A DNA stretch of 64,000 bases from Watersipora subatra (lineage: Eukaryota > Bryozoa > Gymnolaemata > Cheilostomatida > Watersiporidae): NCBI RefSeq assembly GCF_963576615.1, contig NC_088717.1, positions 33,293,324 through 33,357,323 on the forward strand, written 5' to 3'. Below the pieces are notes generated by a model. That model was not told the origin of the DNA and made no database searches. It saw nothing but the letters and a program-made list of their open reading frames with translations. Below, piece after piece: positions 24,368 through 59,211 of the stretch (the stretch's first letter is position 1; each line of letters begins with the position of its first letter). The position numbers were made by a program, and so were the translations under genes.

Positions 24368-27095
24368 TCACACCAGCTCAGAGTTTTGGACGAGTCGATA
24401 AATAACTCTGTTAGTGAAAGTTAATGTTGGTTTTTGGTGAACAGTACTTCCAGCCATCTATTTTGATTGTTCTTGTGAAGATGATATGTTAACCTCAACA
24501 CCGGTACGATAATCATTAGCAGCCCAGTTTTTTATCAGCCATCAAGAGAAGTCGAACAATTTGGCTGAAATTAGTAAAACAGGTTATCACTCTGTTTTCT
24601 CCAAGCAGTATATTGTAAATAATTAGTCATATGAAGGATGTTTGACACTAATTGGTAAGACTCGTTATATCTACAAGTAATATAGTTTAGTTTACTTAGT
24701 ATATTTTAACTAGGACTACTAGCAGTAGTTATGTTCACATAATTCACTGTATTTATCATGAAGTGTAGTTAGTATAACACAAATGAATCCTTGTGATTGT
24801 TATTATACAGTGTATTATATAAAAAATAGTTCCTGATAGTGTTTAAAATATTTTGCTTGTAAATCAAACCCTATTTTTTGTAGCAAAATATTGGTCTCGA
24901 TTAGGCGAAAAACATTGTTGCTCAACCAAATAAAATGCCTAAAACATCAGCCAATCGCTGAGCTGTTTATATAATAAACAACATATCTATAACTGTTGAT
25001 TACTAACCCTCATTTGTTGCTAGAAACAGCATTCAATTTCCTTTCGCTAAGCATGTGCGCCACTGCTAAAAAATCAGCTTGTCAGGTAAACACCATACTA
25101 ACACAAGTTGGCATGTTATGAAATATTGATGAAATTACTGAAAACCCATATCACTGCCAACACAATACAAGAATTAATGTGTGTGTACTGTTAATTAAAA
25201 CTAGGTGAACCCAAAATGTAGGCTAATGCTACCATTAGTGTAACATTTAAAAATGTCTCAAATTTTCAGCTTTTTAAACTTCTTGTTTCCTTGTTATTTA
25301 ACTATTTTTATCTGAATAAAAGACAGCTTTTAATAGTGTCATATTGTCATATTTAATATCTGTTTACATTTAAGCATCAAAATTTTCATAATTGTATGAC
25401 ACACTGACAGCTTCCTTCAAGCTCACCATCAAGAATTGTCCATTATAATATCTTTAGACGTTTAGCCTCCAGCAACTTTAAAATAATGACTTATTCTGGC
25501 GAATAATGTGTGGATATACAAGTACATTGCCATGTCAAGAATCTTTCTTTAGTCAGTAGAGTATTAGTAAGCTATTGGTATGTTTTAATTGAATAACTTA
25601 ATAAAAAAGAGAAGCAATGGCCATCAAACAAATAGTAAATATTCATATGCAATATTTTGGCGTTACACTTAAAAAGAGGGAACTTTGACTTGATGATCAG
25701 AAGCTAAATGTTTAACTTGCAGTCAGCTGAAACAACATCTTCTGTATAAAAGTCGACGGTAGATCTGGTGGAATATAAACTTCCATGGTTAGTTCGTGAG
25801 AATGTCCTTATAAAAACACTCTTCGTTTGGTTACGATTCAATATAGCAATCGCGCTACTTCCAGTACAATCTACACCGAGTCGTTAAGCCTCAACATTAT
25901 CCTTACTGAGAGGTACCTACAGGCAGATGTTATGTTAACCATCTAGGAGATAACTCAAAGCATTAACATTTTGAAAACTCACTGTAGAAATTGCCTTCTA
26001 TTATATTTTACAACTAGTTTTGTTCTGCAACAACAAACCCTGAATTTTCAAATTCTAGATGATCTCTCACCCAACTTCTCAAACAGCGTTTTGCTGCAAC
26101 AAGCGTCAAAGGATTGACTAATACTTGATACTATTAAACAGACTAGTTGTAGGCAGTTGATCACCTCTATTTTATGGGTGGCTAACAAATACGCCCCTTC
26201 TACTATACAATTTTTTCTTCTTCAACACCAAATATTTACATGATTTTTTTGTTAAATCAGACATCTGATATTGTTGTCCAATACAACTACTATAAATATT
26301 TAGTAGCACTGTCTGTAGCTAGACAAATTGGAACACAACTCAAGTAATAACACAAGTTATGTAACACTATAAGATGATTATCACACCAACAGAGCAAAAA
26401 ATTGCTTAAAATGAGGACGCTTTTCCAAAATAATTATTTTACCTTGCAAACAGAAGTATCAAAGACAGACAGATTGTAAGTAATTTGCTCTCTTACTGGT
26501 AAAACAAAGTTATGGCCAACTTCAGGAATCCAAGCAAAGCTCCTAACCCACACTTATCCGGTCAGAAACTCGACGTTAACCTTAAAAGGTATCCTAAGAG
26601 CTATATGAAAGGTTTAGTTCAAACTGCTTTACAATTGTCAGAATTTTTTTAAATATAAATTTACAAACTAAAGTTTATTTTAAACATCTATCAAACATAT
26701 TAAACTAAACCAAAATTAACCTTACTATTTGACTGTATAATATCACTTACCGGTATATTTTATAGGCTTTAACAGACACCTTTTCCATCACCAAAACAAG
26801 GTTTCTACACTGTTTAGAATTTTTTTAGAAAGTCTGAATAAATAGCATGTTATTTAGCCGATATAACCAATTGAAATTAAATCTTTTACAGTTTTACAAT
26901 TTAATACCTGAATAATATGGCAGATGTACAACTTCGAAACTAAACTACTGGAATCATTTCAAACTTACATCTATTAGAGTTTCTTTAGAGACAGCTAGTC
27001 GTACCAAAATATTTGGTATATTTTGGGTTCACTATGAGATCTGTACACCTGACTTGCTTACTTGTGTGACAAATGAATATAAACTTCAATTTGTC
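24368..27095 (-). pseudogene. Copy C: pseudogene of the calpain-15-like C-terminal exons
   Basis: Three exons matching copies A, B and D lie in order at 27095-26969, 25916-25717 and 24591-24368. Several independent lesions are visible. The acceptor AG before the first exon is lost (TTTTTG where others have TTTTTAG). The same exon has a 2-base deletion after VNPK. The second exon has TAA where the others encode Tyr in EAYRL. The third has a 1-base insertion in a run of A before the ADENW motif, and TAG in place of a Leu codon after EQSK. No AATAAA follows the stop. No counterpart of the 188-bp exon was found upstream before gene B's 3' end, so the copy was probably born truncated. Confidence 0.85.
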
Positions 27096-27189
27096 AAAAA
27101 CGAATGTTTTTAGAATGTATAGTTTAGGAGCTATTTCACAAAATGGTATGATTAGCTGTAAACACAAATTATTGAAAACTTGAAGGTTA

Positions 27190-27754
<565 letters not shown>

Positions 27755-28469
27755 TAGTTCTTGTATAAAACACTAAACAACCTGTCATAAAATTTAACTT
27801 TTCGATTCTAACCAATGACAAATGACCACAATATTTACCTCAATCCCTTTAGGAAAGTAACATAATGCTAGTTTTCTTTGAGACACCCTACAATCATATT
27901 TATGAAATCTCAATAAAACTATCTAAATGAACAGGAACAAACAAAATAATTAAAATGTAACAAATGTGATTAAAATTAGTCAGGTAAAAATACTGATGAC
28001 AATATTCACGGTTTTGTTGTTGTTAAAGAATACTGTTTACCAGAAAGGCAATTTTCACTTTTATTATGCTACTTACCTTTTCGTATTTGGTCAACAAACT
28101 TTTACCAGCCAAGAAAACTATTTGATGAGCCTGTTAGAGCTAGTATTATTTCTACTAATAAAACCAGTAACTATAATACTATGTTACTTTGTATAGCCAG
28201 GTATATAATGCTGTGTAAAAGATGAAAATCAACAATGCTATTACCTTGATATCAGGTTGCCACATAGCTAAAATAATAGTCACTTATATATGTTCAATAT
28301 AAAGCTACAAATATATACCATTAGCAAAGCTAAAAAATCACTGAAACTATTGATGCTAAAATGAAAATGCAAGCTACAAAAATTATGCGACTAGTTATTA
28401 CTGTAATTCACATGTAAACTTACAAATGATAAATGTACGTAAGACTGATTGTGTTTAATCAGCAGATCT

Positions 28470-29009
28470 CTATCAACATATGAATGGTTTTATTAGCCTA
28501 TCATAAAATTGCCTTTGTACGTAAAGTACCTTATATGCTTATATGCTCTTCGTAAGATTCGACATTTTTTGTCTGTTGAAGATGCTAAATTAATATATAC
28601 TTCAACAGTCCGAAGTCGTCTTGAATATTGTGTGACTTTGTTTATGTTTCTAGGTAAATGTCATTCAGATCAAATTGAGGCTTGCCAAAATAAAGCGGTG
28701 CGAGTAATATGCAAAGCGCCTAAATCCTTCTCAGTAACTGATGGTCGTCGATTATTAGGCCTACATACTCTCGCCAGGCGACGTTCTTTCTTTTACAGGC
28801 AGTTGATAGGCAAAGTTGAAGTAGCTACAGTGGCCAGTGCTCTATACGAATATGTTGAACAGAATAGTGAGAGACACCAAATAAGCCTAAGATCACAATG
28901 CTCATTATTAACACCATCTATTAATAAGAACTATGGCAGACAATCTTTTAAATATAACGCTATCAAGATTATGAAAGTAGAGATATTAGATCCTGTGAAT
29001 GAGCTGTGA
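28470..29009 (+). pseudogene. 3' end of a CR1/L2/Jockey-type LINE ORF2 (5'-truncated)
   Basis: An open segment of about 166 residues ends at TGA at 29009. It carries the post-polymerase signature of non-LTR retrotransposons: RKIRHFLS, DAKLIYTSTVRSRLEYC, QIEACQNKAVRVICKAP and DGRRLLGLHTLARRR. The catalytic RT core and endonuclease are absent, so this is a dead-on-arrival 5' truncation. It lies between pseudogene C and gene B. The exact clade is not resolved. Confidence 0.85.
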
Positions 29010-29241
29010 TTTGATATTGATTAATTGGCCATACTATGACTACTGATCATTCTATATTTTATTTACTAACACTGGTATACTAACAACATTGAATTAAAAT
29101 TATTAAATACCATTGGTTGTCACTTTACAACTATAACTGACATAAGAATAGTAGAGTATTGTGTCACCCGCGTTAAAAAAACCTTAAAAAATGATTATAC
29201 TAATTACTAACTTGGAATCTAAATACTCAATCAGCTCAGCT

Positions 29242-29473
<232 letters not shown>

Positions 29474-29640
29474 GCTTAATCAACGACCTTATTACCCTCT
29501 TATAGAAATCATATTATTGTAGCCATTATCAATTGTATTCTCAATTATCATATTATACCACATTGTATTAGTTTTAATCTTTAACTATATATGAGGTCAA
29601 CAGAACACTATTTTCTTATGAAAACCTCAATCAATAATAT

Positions 29641-29676
29641 TCACACACGCACGCACGCACACACACATACACACAC
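29641..29676. repeat. CA/CG-rich microsatellite
   Basis: Short ACAC/GCAC dinucleotide run. Confidence 0.85.
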
Positions 29677-29784
29677 CTTTTTGGCTCTAAAAATGGTTTT
29701 CCGTTATCGAACAATAAGCTAAGGAAAATTCATTTGACGGATTTATTGTTATTTTTTACTTTGAACAAAAAAATTAAAAGAAAG

Positions 29785-29790
29785 TTTATT
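29785..29790 (-). promoter_or_regulatory. Polyadenylation signal of gene B
   Basis: AATAAA on the minus strand, about 52 nt after the stop codon of gene B's terminal exon. Confidence 0.6.
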
Positions 29791-29841
29791 GGCATCCTTT
29801 TCATAACATCAACTGTATTCAAGTTCAGTAACAGTATCTCT

Positions 29842-51240
<21,399 letters not shown>

Positions 51241-51555
51241 CTAAACCATTTATAATAGTAAGTTGCAATAAAATTAAATCTTTGAAAATGCAACAACTCG
51301 CAAAGAAAAAATAATCCCATTTGTAATTTTCAAAGTACAATTCTTTTAAAAACTGTCAAATCTTTGGTTGTGTTTTTTGAACATTCTATATTAGGACTAA
51401 CCTTTTCTGTCTTTACACACTTTTAAAATTTTCATGTTTTAGCTTTGTTTGTTATGCAAGCTTTATTTTAATTTTTAGTGTGTGAACACCAAACGGCATC
51501 AAACTATATGTATACATAAAGTAGAAACAAAGGATTAATACACAGGAATTTATTT

Positions 51556-52122
51556 TACTCTAGTGATGCGGACTATTTATTCTAGTGATGCGGACTATTT
51601 ATTCTCGTGATGTGGACTATTTATTCTAGTGATGTGGACTATTTACTCTAATGATGTGGACTATGTACTTTAGTGGCGTGGACTATTTACTCTAGTGATG
51701 TGGACTATGTACTTTAGTGGCGTGGACTATTTACTCTAGTGATGTGGACTATTTACTCTAGTGATGTGAACTATTTACTCTAGAGATGTGAACTATTTAC
51801 TCTGGTGATGTGGACTATTTACTCTAGTGAGGTGAACTAATTACTCTACTGATGTGGACTATTTACTCTAGTGATGTGGACTATTTACTCTAGTGATGTT
51901 GACTATTTACTCTAGTGGTGTGGACTATTTACTCTAGTGATGTGGACTGTTTACTCTAGTGATGTGGACTATTTACTTTAGTAATGTGGACTATTTACTC
52001 TACTGATGTGGATTATTTACTCTAGTGATGTGGACTATTTACTTTAGTGATGTGGACTATTTACTCTAGTGATGTAGACTATTTACTCTAGTGGTGTGGA
52101 CTATTTACTCTAGTGAAGTGGG
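51556..52122. repeat. 22-bp minisatellite, about 26 units
   Basis: Unit TAGTGATGTGGACTATTTAC plus TC, with substitution variants. Confidence 0.94.
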
Positions 52123-52139
52123 CACCCAGAAACCATTTA

Positions 52140-54240
52140 AACACTCACATTGATTTGGATGCCATTGTTTAAAGCAGCTTTACAAAACTTACATTTACTA
52201 AAATTTTGCTACAAATATTTGAGATGCTAGCCATACCTATTGAAAGATAGTCGAAACTAACATTAATTTGTCATAAATGTATTATTTATAAGAAATATAA
52301 ACTCAATGTAAACGATGAAGTAAGCTGCTTTAAAATTGTTTATCTGTACAGACGGTCTGTACAAACAAGTGGAGTATATAGTTTGCCTAGGGATGCCTGA
52401 GAGGATGCTGAAAAAGAAATAACTTTTTTCAATGGTAGCAGATAAACTACTAGTGTTTCAAAAATTCTGTTTAAAAATAATTTAGAGCTTCAACATGAAT
52501 TGTATTTAATATCTTGTGAGCTTGTTAATTACAATTTAGATATTTTGATGCCGTTTTGTATTTAATTTCCACAAATAGAACAGAGATGGTACAAAAAGTA
52601 GATTGCAAAATATATTTTGGTAACTGCCATGATTTAAATAATATCAGCAAAATGTAAGACAAACATCTTTTCTAAGACATAAATATTAGAGTATCTGATT
52701 ACCGAGTCCTAATATTTAAAATTCCATTTACCAGATAAGTTGTTTGTATGTAAGCCATTGTTTGTTACAGTGAGAAACTTTACACAGATACCTAGAATCT
52801 CTCTTTGAACGTAATGACACTATTTTTAACCTTTACACTATTATTAGTGGCAATCAAATGGAAGTGGCATGTAAGTAGAGGCTGTTGTTGTATTTTTAAG
52901 ACAGCTTGTCATAAATCTGGGAAGATAAATTTAACCCTCTTACAGGAGAAGCAAATTTTGCCTCCATTTTGCACTCTAACTAGAGTAGAGTAGCATTAAC
53001 CTTTTTAGTTAGAGGAAATATGCTAAATTACTTCTAATCTGTTGTAGATGTTTAAATACGTATGCATCGGCAGCAAATAAACATATTTACCAGCTGGCAT
53101 CCAATGCTTGCAGTTTATCTGTGATAATATTTTAGCCTCGCCACGCATTGCAGTTTGTTAGAGCATTCAATTGGTTTGTTTCATTCTACAATTGAAGGAC
53201 TTTTCATAATTATATTTAAAAATTTCGCTTAAAAATAATTAAAAAATTAAATAAACATATTTGATAAGATAAATTATTAATAACAATTTGTGCATAGAAA
53301 AATGTGTGTACATAAAAAAATTACTATTTCAGCAGAAGATATCCATCCAAAACTTTGAATATGACAGTACTGGTAGCTGTCGGTACTGGTAAAAATCTAA
53401 AAAAACGTACTAGTATCGAGTGGTACCAGTATCGCTGTCTTCAAAGTTTTGATGAATAGCTTCTGCGAGAACAGTAATTTTTTTTATACAGACTCACAGT
53501 TCTATGCATTAATTTTTATTATTAATTTAACATATTCAGGATTTTTATTTTGTTTTCTCAGTTTGTATTAATTGTATCATTACCAAATCATCTTTTATTG
53601 TAATCATAGCAAAACGGATTTAAATTAGCTATTACTAGCTAGTTATTTCAGATTTACTTTGAAAGACTTTTAGAGTGTTCTTTTCCTAATACTATTGATC
53701 AGCACCAAACAGTTTTTATAATATCAAGTTTGACAATTAGAGTTGATTGACAAAGTTGGAAAACCTTTACATAGGTTTTATTTTTTCTCTCAATTTATTT
53801 CGACTGCCACAAATATTTTTGCATGATATGAAGTTTGAAAGTTGAAATGATAACTGCTATTATATGTTGAATAAAAATAAATGTTCTGTGCAAATACTTT
53901 TAAAACAAGCTTAATCAAGCACAATCATATAAAAAATAAACAGAATAATGTTACTGAGTTAAGATAGCTTTAGAAGTCAGCGAAGCTGACATGAATTAAA
54001 CTATGTCATGCGTAGCATTAATGAGCAAATCAAAATTATATTAAAACAAGCACAGGCATGCGTACCTAATAACTAGCCAAAATTCAGAGACAGGCTATAT
54101 GTATACATATATGTGTGTGCAGCTGACTTCGAAGTTTTAATATTATGGCTAACATTTGCAGTTTTGGCATTAATCAGTTTAACAATAGTTCAAGTAAAAC
54201 AAAACAATTTACTATCTTTTTAACAATGGCGTTAAATGGC
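52140..54240. other. No exon recognised; a short inverted-repeat element
   Basis: The missing 5' part of gene B should lie here or beyond, but no zinc finger or calpain exon was identified. An inverted repeat of about 30-bp arms (AAAACTTTGAA...ACTGGTA and its complement) lies at 53347-53453 and looks like a tiny MITE. Confidence 0.45.
53347..53453. mobile_element. About 107-bp palindromic MITE-like element
   Basis: The left arm CCAAAACTTTGAATATGACA then GTACTGGTA mirrors the right arm TACCAGTATCGCTGTCTTCA then AAGTTTTGATG. No coding content. Confidence 0.55.
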
Positions 54241-54249
54241 ATACTCATC

Positions 54250-55050
54250 TTACAGTCATCCATTCTTTGATTTATCTCTCACACAATCTTCTATTTTAAC
54301 CTCCCTCTCATTCTCAAGGCAATCAACATGCGCAGCAGTCATGTCCATCACTTTATCAGTTCCTTGAGCATGCAGTTCCTCATCTGAAGCCGTAACTCCT
54401 TGTGCCTCACTTTTGACCTTACCTTCTTCTTTTCTATCTCTACTTAAGCCTTATTATCATTTGCTTTGGCCAAAGCCTCTGCACCACCTGCCTCAGCCAA
54501 ACCCTTTGCATCAAAAACAATGTTTTGTTGCAAAAATTTGTAACAATGTAGCAGGTGGCAAAATTCAGTTTGAAAAAGAAACCGGCATTGTTCTGAGTGC
54601 ACTCTTTTTGGGACCACTGAAGCCTTCCACAGATTAGGCTATAGACAAATGTGAGCTCCGGAGATGGGCTCTCAGGCGGAGCAACTCATTAACCGACTCC
54701 TGGATAGCTTGTGATTATTGGAACCCATAATCATATAACTGTTTCTCCTCATTTATAGCCTGAATCTCTCTTCTTCTGAATCTCTTTCCCTTCAGCTTAG
54801 TTTTCCCCTTAGGTTTTTCAAACTTCATTTTAATGTATGAAATACGTTGCAGTCAAATCTCATCGACTAGCATGAAGTGTTGATTTTTTTCTGGCAGAGT
54901 AACCACATCTTTTTTACCCAATACAGACACCAGCAGCTTTCGGTTTGTTTTAGTTGTACAGTTATGTAAAACAAAACAAAGATCTAATTTCAGACAAGCC
55001 CAAGTGTATTCTATCAATGCAAATATTTTCTCCATTTTAGTCATTTTTCG
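54250..55050 (-). pseudogene. Unidentified Lys/Glu-rich broken open stretch
   Basis: On the minus strand, open segments separated by stops read LLVSVLGKKDVVTLPEKNQH, KFEKPKGKTKLKGKRFRRRE, then IQAINEEKQLYDYGF, DAKGLAEAGGAEALAKANDN and EELHAQGTDKVMDM. The charged composition and consistent strand suggest a decayed coding sequence, perhaps a retrocopy, but I do not recognise the family. It could also be chance. No splice pattern joining it to gene B was found. Confidence 0.25.
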
Positions 55051-55401
55051 GAAGGCAAATTCAACTGGCTGGCCTACACTATTACAATCTATAGTTGTAA
55101 CATCACAGCTCTATGGCATGTCCACTAGCATGCACATATACCTTATGCCTCTATGCTTTTTGTTCAGGTCAAAGATACATATAACCCAAACTTTAAACAG
55201 CTCTTGCTAGCTTGCTAGATTTCATTAAAAACTCTTTTTGGATGTTTTTTTCTGAAACTATAATTAGACTCAGTACCCGATTTAGACTAAGTTGAAGGAC
55301 ACATTCAAGAACTAAAGTTGTTAGAAGATATCTTGATGTACTTGTATAATATGTTAAGATGGTATGTTAATGTACTTAATGGTATGTTAATGGTATGTAA
55401 A

Positions 55402-55433
55402 TGTACTTCAACAACTAAAGTTGTTGAAGTACA
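55402..55433. repeat. Perfect palindrome, 15-bp arms
   Basis: TGTACTTCAACAACT, AA, and the reverse complement. It lies within a TATGTTAATG-repetitive stretch. Confidence 0.8.
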
Positions 55434-55609
55434 ATAACATACCAGCTAAACGTCTCACCTTGGCTTTGTTAGTTGGTGGAACTCTTTATAACAATTTTTA
55501 CTTTAGCGTGGTTGGGAGTCACCTTAAAAGCATTACATAGAACATTATTTCAGGAAATCTTTAAACCAGACAAAATACATTTTTCCTGCAATCAGTTGAG
55601 CATCTCATC

Positions 55610-55872
55610 AATTTTATACCATAGTGTGTCATCAAAGCTAAGCCCATGAAGCACCTGCAACAGTGTGTCATCAAAGTTAACACCTTAGAGCACCTGCGAC
55701 AGTGTGTCATCAAAGCTATGTCCATGAAGCACCTGCAACAGTGTTTCATCAAAGCTAAGCCATGAAGCACCTGCAACAGTGTGTCATCAAAACTAACACC
55801 TTGGAGCACATGCGACAGTGTGTCATCAAAGCTATGTCCATGAAGCACCTGCAACAGTGTGTCATCAAATAA
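55610..55872. repeat. 39-bp tandem repeat, about 7 units
   Basis: Units carry TGTGTCATCAAAGCTAAGCC then CATGAAGCACCTGCAACAG. One unit is shortened by one base. The minus-strand Phe-Asp-Asp-Thr-Leu frame is a repeat artefact. Confidence 0.88.
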
Positions 55873-55929
55873 TTCAAGCAAAAAGACTTCTAGCATCAGC
55901 TGGCTATTTCTGTTCTGCAGACAATGCAA

Positions 55930-56460
55930 ACAAAAAATCTTACCTTATATAAAAATGACTGAACAACCAAGCTAGTTGGTTTCCAATTTTTTTTTACTTT
56001 AAAAATAAGAAATTATTCTAGCTAGAAGCCAACTAAAACAGAAATCAGTATTGAAAGAAATATTTACAAATTTTGATGTAAATATCATCTGATAAAATCA
56101 AAAGCACACTATGGTATAATGTAGTTTCGCATAAAAAATGGTTGTCACGCTCTAAAAAGCAAAACAAGTTTACTATGAATGAGTTGGTGTCCGCCTAAGT
56201 AAGAAGTTATCCACTCTTAATATTATAAACACATGCAATTTCTCACACACTATTTGCCTAAAAATAACATAAACAACAACGAATGCTTTGTCTGGTTACT
56301 AGTTTCACCTAACATGACACTTTGTTGTTGTCAATATGCATTATTTTTAAAAGACTAAATCGACTAAAGAAATGCTAAGAATTTTAGTTTGTGCTGTTCA
56401 TGCCTATTCAACTGTTGTTTGCATTGCTAGACACCTAGGTCCCTGATACTTTGAAATTCA
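55930..56460. other. Intergenic; nothing recognised
   Basis: AT-rich sequence between the 39-bp repeat and the LINE tail. Confidence 0.5.
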
Positions 56461-56469
56461 CCTAACACT

Positions 56470-57030
56470 TTCATTCTAAATTCAGTTACTGTATTGAGGC
56501 TTGGGAGAACGCCCCAGGTAAATACTTAAACAAACTTCAACTTCTACAAAAACGAGTTCTCAGGATTTTACATAAAAACCTAAATTAGAACACACCCGCC
56601 AACCTTTTCAAAAATCTTCAATTCTTACGGTAAATAAACTCTATAAATTTCGAACTCTCATCGCGTCTCATCAATTATTCTACAGCCTTAAATCACATCG
56701 CATTCATCAATATCCCACTCGCTGCTCTTCCTTAAATCTAAAGCTACCTCCCTCTAAATCTGCTTCAGGTCATCGCGGAATGTCTTATCAGCAGTCAGCA
56801 CAATGGAACGCTCTGCCTGATGAACTGCGTAGGGTAGTGAGTAAGCCCACTTTTAGACGTGCCCTCAAGCTGTACCTGTTGAGCGATGACTAAATAGTTT
56901 CTGGCTGCTTGCTGTTAACCTGTGGCCCAGCGCCTTGACTAGCAATGCTACTGCGCAGTTTGGGCCTCATCATTATCTTTTTTCTTTTTCTTTTTTTGCT
57001 GTTTTCATATTTTTTGATGAAATAAAACAA
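56470..57030 (+). pseudogene. 3' tail of a second CR1/L2-like LINE
   Basis: The broken frame reads FSYCIEAWENAPGKYLNKLQ, LLQKRVLRILHKN, later FRTLI-like and SGHRGMS-like wording, and ends QWNALPDELRRVVSKPTFRR then ALKLYLLSDD before TAA at 56893. These are the last residues typical of CR1/L2-type ORF2. Stops and frame shifts are frequent. The 3' UTR ends in AATAAAACAAACAAAC. The family differs from the LINE tail at 28.5 kb. Confidence 0.82.
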
Positions 57031-57296
57031 ACAAACTAACTTTCGGTCCTATATACAAGCTTGAGTAGTTTTTTAAAATTATTCACCACAAGCTAATGCG
57101 TAAACTTTATTAAATTAAGCTTTTACGTGATCTTGCTAAAAACATACAAAAACAGGTTAGAGTTGAAAAGGTTTAACTGCAAGTTTAGACTCATTTAGTT
57201 TTACAATTTGGATTTATAACATCTTAAAAAAAGTTTGAAATAATGTTTCTGGAATAAATGTGCATCATTTTATTTTTTTCAATTTTTGTATGCATC

Positions 57297-57955
57297 AAAT
57301 CAATTATACAATCAATTATACAATCAATTATACAATCAATTATACAATCAATTATACCATCAATTATATAATCAATTATACAATCAATTATACCATCAAT
57401 TATACAATCAATTATATAATCAATTATACAATCAATTATACAATAGATTATACAATCAATTATACAATCAGTTATGCAATCAATTATACCATAAATTATA
57501 CAATCAACTATACAATTAATTATAAAATCATTTGTACAATCAATTATACAATCAATTATACAATTAATTATACAATCAATTATACAATCACCTCAACAAT
57601 CAATTATACAATCAATATACAATCAATTATACCATCAATTATCCAATCAATTATACAATCAATTATACAATCAATTAAATAATCAATTATACAATCAATT
57701 ATACAATCAATTATACAATCAGTTATACAATCAATTATACAATAAATTGTACAATCAACTATACAATTAATTATAAAATCATTTATACAATCAATTATAC
57801 AATCAATTATACCATCAATTATACAATCAATTATACCATCAATTATATCATCAATTATACAATCAATTATACAATCAATTATACTATCAATTATATAATA
57901 AACTATACAATCGATTATACAATCAGCTATACAATTAATTATACAATCAATAGTA
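57297..57955. repeat. 12-bp minisatellite (CAATCAATTATA)n, about 55 units
   Basis: Units differ by single bases. The unit is four codons long and largely self-complementary in TAATTGATTG terms, so both strands show false repeat ORFs. Confidence 0.96.
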
Positions 57956-57959
57956 AAAA

Positions 57960-58892
57960 TCAAAGTTTAGTCATATACTATCGAGGTGTAATACTTTCAC
58001 ACAAAAAAATCGTTACAAATTATATTTAAAAAGTTCCACAAGTGCCTCAAATACAGCCGGACAAAATGCTCAAGATTGGTGAGCCGCATATTATAAAAAC
58101 ACAAAGTCATTTTTGTTTAAAATAGACTCAATTTGTTTAATTTTCCATTATAAAAGTTTTCAGCATTTTTAGCGTACAATGCCTTTTCTCATAGAAATGG
58201 TTGATGATTTAACAGTGGCAAGTGATAACATCTAATTTTCTAGTTTTAACTCAATATTAAAAATGTTATTGCAACAGCTTTCTTAGAACAGGGAGTGTTG
58301 CTGGTTGTCTTGATTAAAATAAGTTGGTGGCTACGCTTTTCACTCTCCGTAAAGAATTGACAAAACTGTCTTTAGATTAATAACATTTTAAAGGTGAGCA
58401 GTTCTGGTTACTACAAATGTAAACAAATGTTATTGTAAAGTGCATCAAAAATTAAACCATACATATCAATAGTTTTCAAGATTGATTCTCATTCAGATAC
58501 ATGTAGTTGTTAGAGAATAGAAGTATTTATCAAAACATCAGCTGCTGATCAAGTTGCAGATTCTAGCAAACGTGTACAGATGAACAGAATAGCACTACAG
58601 TCTCACTATTGTGTTTCGCTAACTATTGCCATCTGAATATTTCAACAGATAATTTACTATTTTCACAGACGTTTTTTAAAATAGTAAGTGCCCAACATAG
58701 TTACCTAACAGTTTTACATAGATTTCTTAAGTGATTTATGGTCTGCATGTGGTGCGTGTAAAATAACCCTTCAGAACTATCCTTAAACTGCGTAGCTTCA
58801 GATGTTATGTAGATTAGTTTTTGCAGCATACAGCTAAGATAAATGTTGTTTGCTTTTACCATACCAAAACTGAAAGAAGCTCATTTCCTTGA
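57960..58892. other. 3' flank of copy D, shared with copy C
   Basis: About 58170-58300 resembles 23170-23300 downstream of copy C. No coding signal. Confidence 0.5.
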
Positions 58893-58898
58893 TTTATT
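58893..58898 (-). promoter_or_regulatory. Polyadenylation signal of copy D
   Basis: AATAAA on the minus strand, about 91 nt after the stop codon. Confidence 0.5.
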
Positions 58899-58988
58899 TT
58901 TATCTATTCTTTAAAAAAAATTGAAGTAAAGTAATTTTTCATTAATTTCATAGCAGCGACTGTTTTTGGGTGAAGTAACAAAATTGTC

Positions 58989-59211
58989 TCAGGCCAGCTC
59001 AGAGTTTTGCACAAGTCGATGAATGACTCGGTTAGTGAAAGTTAAGGTTGGTTTTTGGCGAACATTGCTTCCAGCCATCAATTTAGCTTGTTCTTCTGAA
59101 GATGGATGTGTAAAGCGAATAGAAGTTCGATTATCGTTTGAAGCCCAGTTTTCATCAGCCGTTAGGAGAAATTGAACAATTTGGCTAAAATTATTAAACC
59201 AGGTTTTAACT
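58989..59211 (-). CDS. Copy D terminal exon
   Basis: Acceptor GACAG|A; 223 bp to TGA. Encodes KTWFNNFSQIVQFLLTADEN and FTNRVIHRLVQNSEL. Confidence 0.82.

Noticed and set aside
55561..55929. 122-codon minus-strand ORF (FDDTLLQVLHG repeats)
   Set aside because: 39-bp tandem repeat read in frame; unit shortening breaks the frame partway.
57260..57963. Asn/Tyr/Ile repeat ORFs on both strands
   Set aside because: 12-bp AT-rich minisatellite.
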